From Anaeromyces robustus (lineage: Eukaryota > Neocallimastigomycota > Neocallimastigomycetes > Neocallimastigales > Neocallimastigaceae), in the NCBI GenBank assembly GCA_002104895.1, contig MCFG01000057.1:62001-126000 (forward strand): DNA of 64,000 nucleotides, written 5' to 3'. The stretch's first letter is position 1, and every line of letters begins with the position of its first letter. The position numbers and the translations under genes were made by a program. Shown here piece by piece: positions 60,489-64,000 of this stretch. Below the pieces are notes generated by a model. The model was not told the DNA's origin and did not search any database. It saw nothing but the letters and a program-made list of their open reading frames with translations.

Positions 60489-60889
60489 TTAAAAAAAAAA
60501 TACACTTGAAATTGTTTCCAATATACTAAAATTAAAATTAAAAGATAAAATTTTGACATTTATTACAATAACATTCTTTCATTAAATTGATTTACTTTAT
60601 TTATTTATTTATTTATTTATTTATAAATTTATTTAACATAAAATAATAAGTGAATATTGATTTTATATGTAATTAATTAAAAATTTCATTGGTTGTAATA
60701 TTAATGTATTTATAAATGTATGAATGATTATACTATTCTTTAATTACATATATAAATAATTTATTAATAATAGAACTATTATTATTCATTATTCATTAAT
60801 ATATATATATTTTTTATTATATTTCAATACTTTTTTTTTTTTTTTTTATAAAAAATTTTTTTTCAATATTAATATATATAAATTTAACT

Positions 60890-62314
60890 ATGGCTTCAAA
60901 ATCTGGACTTGAACAACAATTAGAAAAAGTTGTTAAAGAATATCAAGAAATTCAAAAAGGTATAAATTTAATTCAATAAAAAAATCAATTAAATTCATAT
61001 TATTTTTATATATTTTTTTATTTCAATTCTTCAATTTATTTTTAAAAGTCATGACTTAAAATTTAAATTGCGCTGCTAAATTCAAATAAAAATAAAAATA
61101 AAATAAAATAAAATAATAGTAAAATAAAAATAAAAAATACGAAATGATATGATAATATTAATAATACTTATATATTATCTATAAATAAAAGAATAATCTT
61201 TTTCAAAAAGTCAAAATTAAAAATAACATATTTCAAAATAAAAACAATTTCTTGATTTTTTTTTTCAAATGTATATTATTTTATTATAAATAAAAACAAT
61301 TAAAGAAAAAAAAAAAAAAAAAAAGAAAAATAAAATAAAATAAATATTAATTATTCAAATGTTATTTATAATTCACTTTTAATTTATATCAAAATTCTTA
61401 ATTATTAATAATACTAATTAAATTTCAAATCATTTTATATATATATATTTTTTTTTACAATATTAAATATTAAAGATTTCTCCAAGAGTGTCACTTCAAG
61501 ACAACAATTAGAATCTCAAAAGCAAGAAAATGAATCTATTCAACAAGTATATATATACTTATAAAATAAATATTTTTATTATTAAATTAAATAATATAAT
61601 TAATATTGTTAATGTTATATATATTTATTATTTGAACTTTTTTTTTATTTTATTTTCAATATATTCTTTTTTTTTTCCCTATAACATAAATTATAATATT
61701 CGATACACATTAAAATAATTATCTCAATAATATTCAAATTTATAATAAAATAAATAATTTTATTCCATAATTATCAATTCATTAATAATAAAATAAATAA
61801 TAATAACAAAAGGAATTCAAAGAATTAAAAGATGATGCTGTTATATATAAAATGATCGGTCCAGTTCTTGTTAAACAAGATAAAGCTGAAGCTACACAAA
61901 ATGTTGATAAGCGTTTAGAATATATTAATGGTGAAATGTAATTAACGACCTTAAAATATCTTAAAATATTTCATACCATATTATATTAATTATTATAATT
62001 ATATATATTTTTTTTATCAAAATGAAATTTTATTGATAATCCATCTTTAATATATAAATAATATTATTTATAATTTTAACATAATTATTTATTAAATATA
62101 ATTTTATATTATATTCTTTTATATATATATACATTTTATATTATATATAAAAATTATAAATGGTAATTAAAAAAAAAAAAAAAAACAGTAAGAGAATTGA
62201 AAAGTTAATTAAAGACCTTGAAGAAAAACAAGAAAAGAAAAAGAATGAAGTTGCAACTCTTCAATTACAATTCCAACAACAAAAGCAAGCTGCTGCTGCT
62301 ACTGCTAAAGCTTA
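60890..62314 (+). CDS. PFD6: Prefoldin subunit 6
   Basis: Four exons (60890-60959, 61476-61546, 61813-61937, 62188-62314) give 130 residues; human PFDN6 has 129. Prefoldin is a cytosolic hetero-hexamer of two alpha- and four beta-type subunits that hands unfolded actin and tubulin to the chaperonin CCT. The beta-class layout is clear: an N-terminal helix (LEQQLEKVVKEYQEIQKD), SRQQLESQKQENESI, the beta-hairpin KMIGPVLVKQDKAEA with NVDKRLEYINGEM, and a C-terminal helix KRIEKLIKDLEEKQEKKKNE ending in a Gln/Ala-rich tail. GPVLVKQ is the hallmark of subunit 6. Introns 1 and 3 split codons for Asp and Ile. Confidence 0.96.
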
Positions 62315-63375
62315 AAGTTCTAAAACAAAAGCTTTAAAATAACAATAAATTATCAACTTCTTATAAAAAAAAAAAAAAAACATTTAGGAAAAAAAATACA
62401 TATATTAAAAAAAAGCATAATATATAATAATACAATATATATATATGTATAACAATAAAATGAACAAAAATATAATAATTAATACAAAAACAAAAAAAAA
62501 AACAATTATTACATACCAATTTTAAATTATTACAATTATTACAATAAAAAAAAAAGTACTTATTATAATAACTATTAATATTATTAATTATTAATATTAA
62601 TGTAATTATATTACACACACAAAACAAAAAAAAATAGACTTTCTTTGTAATAAATTAACTATATAATCTAGCACATAACTATAAATAAAAATAACTAAAA
62701 AATTAAAATAAATGAAAATAAAATAAAATAAAACAAAATAAAACAAAATAAAATAATAAAATAAAAAAAAAAAAAAAGTAATTAAATAAATCTTTATATA
62801 TTAATATATATTAATGTTTATATTATTTCCTTTAAAAAAAAGTTTCTATTTTAACCTACTTATTAGTTTTTTTTTTAAATAAGAATTATTTTATTTTATT
62901 TTTTATTTTTTATTTTTTTTATTATTTTTTATTTTTATTATTTTTATTACTTTTTATTTTTTATTTATTATATATGATATATTTTTATTTTTATTCTTAT
63001 ATTGAAAAATATGTATATGTAATATATATATTATTCTTATTTTTATTTTTTTATATATAAATTATAAAAAAACAAATAATAAAACAAATATTTGCTTTAT
63101 AATTAATTGTTTCGTTTTTGTTTTTTTGTTTTTTTGTTTTTTTTTTTTTTTTTTTTTTCTTTACTTTTTTTTTTTTTTTTTTTTTTAATATTAAAAAAAT
63201 ATATATAATTATCTATATACAATATAAGTGTATATTTAAAAGAAAAGATAAAAAGGAAAAAAAAAATATAATAAAATAATATATATATATAAAAAGAAAG
63301 TGAATTAAAAGTTGAAATTAATGATTAATTGATTAATGATTTTATATTCTATTTTTTTTAAAAAAAAAAAAAAAA
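62315..63375. other. Convergent spacer, PFD6 and TRS31
   Basis: Both flanking genes end here. The sequence has AAAATAAAAT units near 62715-62762, TTTTTATT runs near 62888-62960 and poly-T near 63132-63186. The long minus-strand open frame at 62361-62627 is made almost entirely of Ile/Asn/Phe/Tyr and is not called. Confidence 0.7.
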
Positions 63376-63737
63376 TTATTGGAATAACTTTTCTCTATCA
63401 ATAACAGATTGATCAAAGTTAATAACAATAGTAGTCTTAGTTGGGAATCCTTCTTGTGGATTAGCAAAGGCTTCAACTTTAGCAGGCTATATAATTTATT
63501 ATTATAAAAATATAATTTATTAATTATAAAAAATATTTTTTTTTTAAAAATAAAAAAAAAAAAAAAGGTAAAGTAGAAACAAAGAAAATTAGAAAAGAAT
63601 AATTTGACTTACTAGTTGAGCACCATCTAAAATAGCTTCAACAATACCAGCAAGAAAAGCACCACAAGCTAAAGAATGATAATCTTTTGGAACTGAGATA
63701 AATTTAGTAATAATTGGTTCATTATCTGAAATCATAT
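63376..63737 (-). CDS. TRS31: TRAPP complex subunit Trs31 (TRAPPC5), 3' end
   Basis: Two exons are visible (63613-63737 and 63376-63486), covering the last 77 codons; the 5' part lies beyond the right edge. Trs31 is a Bet3-family subunit of the TRAPP complexes, which act as exchange factors for Ypt1/Rab1 in ER-to-Golgi traffic. The visible text, [20 protein letters not shown] followed by [20 protein letters not shown] and [19 protein letters not shown], matches the TRAPPC5 C-terminus (ISVPKD, CAAFTAGIVEA, FPAKVTA, IKFDEAV). The upstream exon joins with a split codon and the intron into it is the AAT array running off the window. Other Bet3-like subunits (TRAPPC3, TRAPPC6) lack the ISVPKD and AGIVEA blocks. 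Confidence 0.92.
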
Positions 63738-63870
63738 CTATTATACAATTAATATTTAAAAATAATAAAAATAATAAAAATAATAAAAATAATAAAAATA
63801 ATAATAATAATATTTAATATATTGATTTTTGATAATTAGTATTCATTTAAAACAAAATTATTAAAATTTA

Positions 63871-64000
<130 letters not shown>

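Larger units (their letters stand above)
56688..60889. other. 4.2-kb divergent spacer, RING ligase and PFD6
   Basis: Mostly A/T tracts, including TTTTATTTTA units near 56783-56820, a TTTA array at about 58853-58924 and ATTACATTAT units near 59098-59146. A 14-bp direct repeat AGAATCAGAATTAG occurs at 59708-59721 and 59782-59795. The interval 60060-60540 is less AT-rich and includes a minus-strand open frame. Promoters of both flanking genes must lie at the ends. Confidence 0.7.

Overview
The window is eukaryotic nuclear DNA, extremely rich in A and T, dense in introns, and full of homopolymer, (AAT)n/(ATT)n and (TTTA)n tracts. Coding parts use AT-ending codons and carry long asparagine runs. 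Small GT-AG introns, a solute-binding-protein/7TM receptor fusion and a FAM184-type protein point to an anaerobic gut fungus (Neocallimastigomycota, the Neocallimastix/Piromyces/Anaeromyces group). This assignment is an inference from composition and gene content. No rRNA, tRNA, CRISPR array or intact mobile element was recognised.

Thirteen complete or nearly complete genes and one partial gene were assembled by hand from exons whose splice phases join without a remainder. From left to right: a stand-alone voltage-sensor-like membrane protein (minus, 1340-2628); 26S proteasome ATPase Rpt6 (plus, 7407-9213); a PAS-kinase-like Ser/Thr kinase with a 6-nt microexon and a 2.66-kb first intron (minus, 10234-17941); RNA polymerase III subunit Rpc11 (plus, 19888-21347); a LisH/WD40 TBL1/Sif2-type co-repressor subunit (minus, 22410-26075); an unknown tail-anchored Asn-rich protein (minus, 30048-32088); an unknown acidic protein (plus, 34573-35151); a RING-H2 protein with acidic repeats and a C-terminal membrane anchor (plus, 36045-37241); a receptor with an extracellular solute-binding domain and 7TM region (plus, about 38735-41466); SBDS/Sdo1 (minus, 42447-44050); a 28-exon FAM184-like coiled-coil protein (plus, 45362-53359); a four-TM RING-H2 ubiquitin ligase (minus, 54314-56687); prefoldin subunit 6 (plus, 60890-62314); and the 3' end of TRAPP subunit Trs31 (minus, 63376-63737), which continues past the right edge.

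The genes do not form a pathway. They are a typical eukaryotic mix: protein turnover (Rpt6, two RING ligases), folding (prefoldin), ribosome maturation (SBDS), transcription (Rpc11, TBL1), trafficking (Trs31) and signalling (kinase, receptor, voltage sensor). They are separated by 0.9-4.8 kb of low-complexity spacer that contains a few perfect hairpins, satellite arrays and possible gene relics. The most informative items are the FAM184 orthologue in a fungus, the solute-binding/7TM receptor with a degraded partial copy behind it, the microexon in the kinase, and the frequent use of AAG 3' splice sites.
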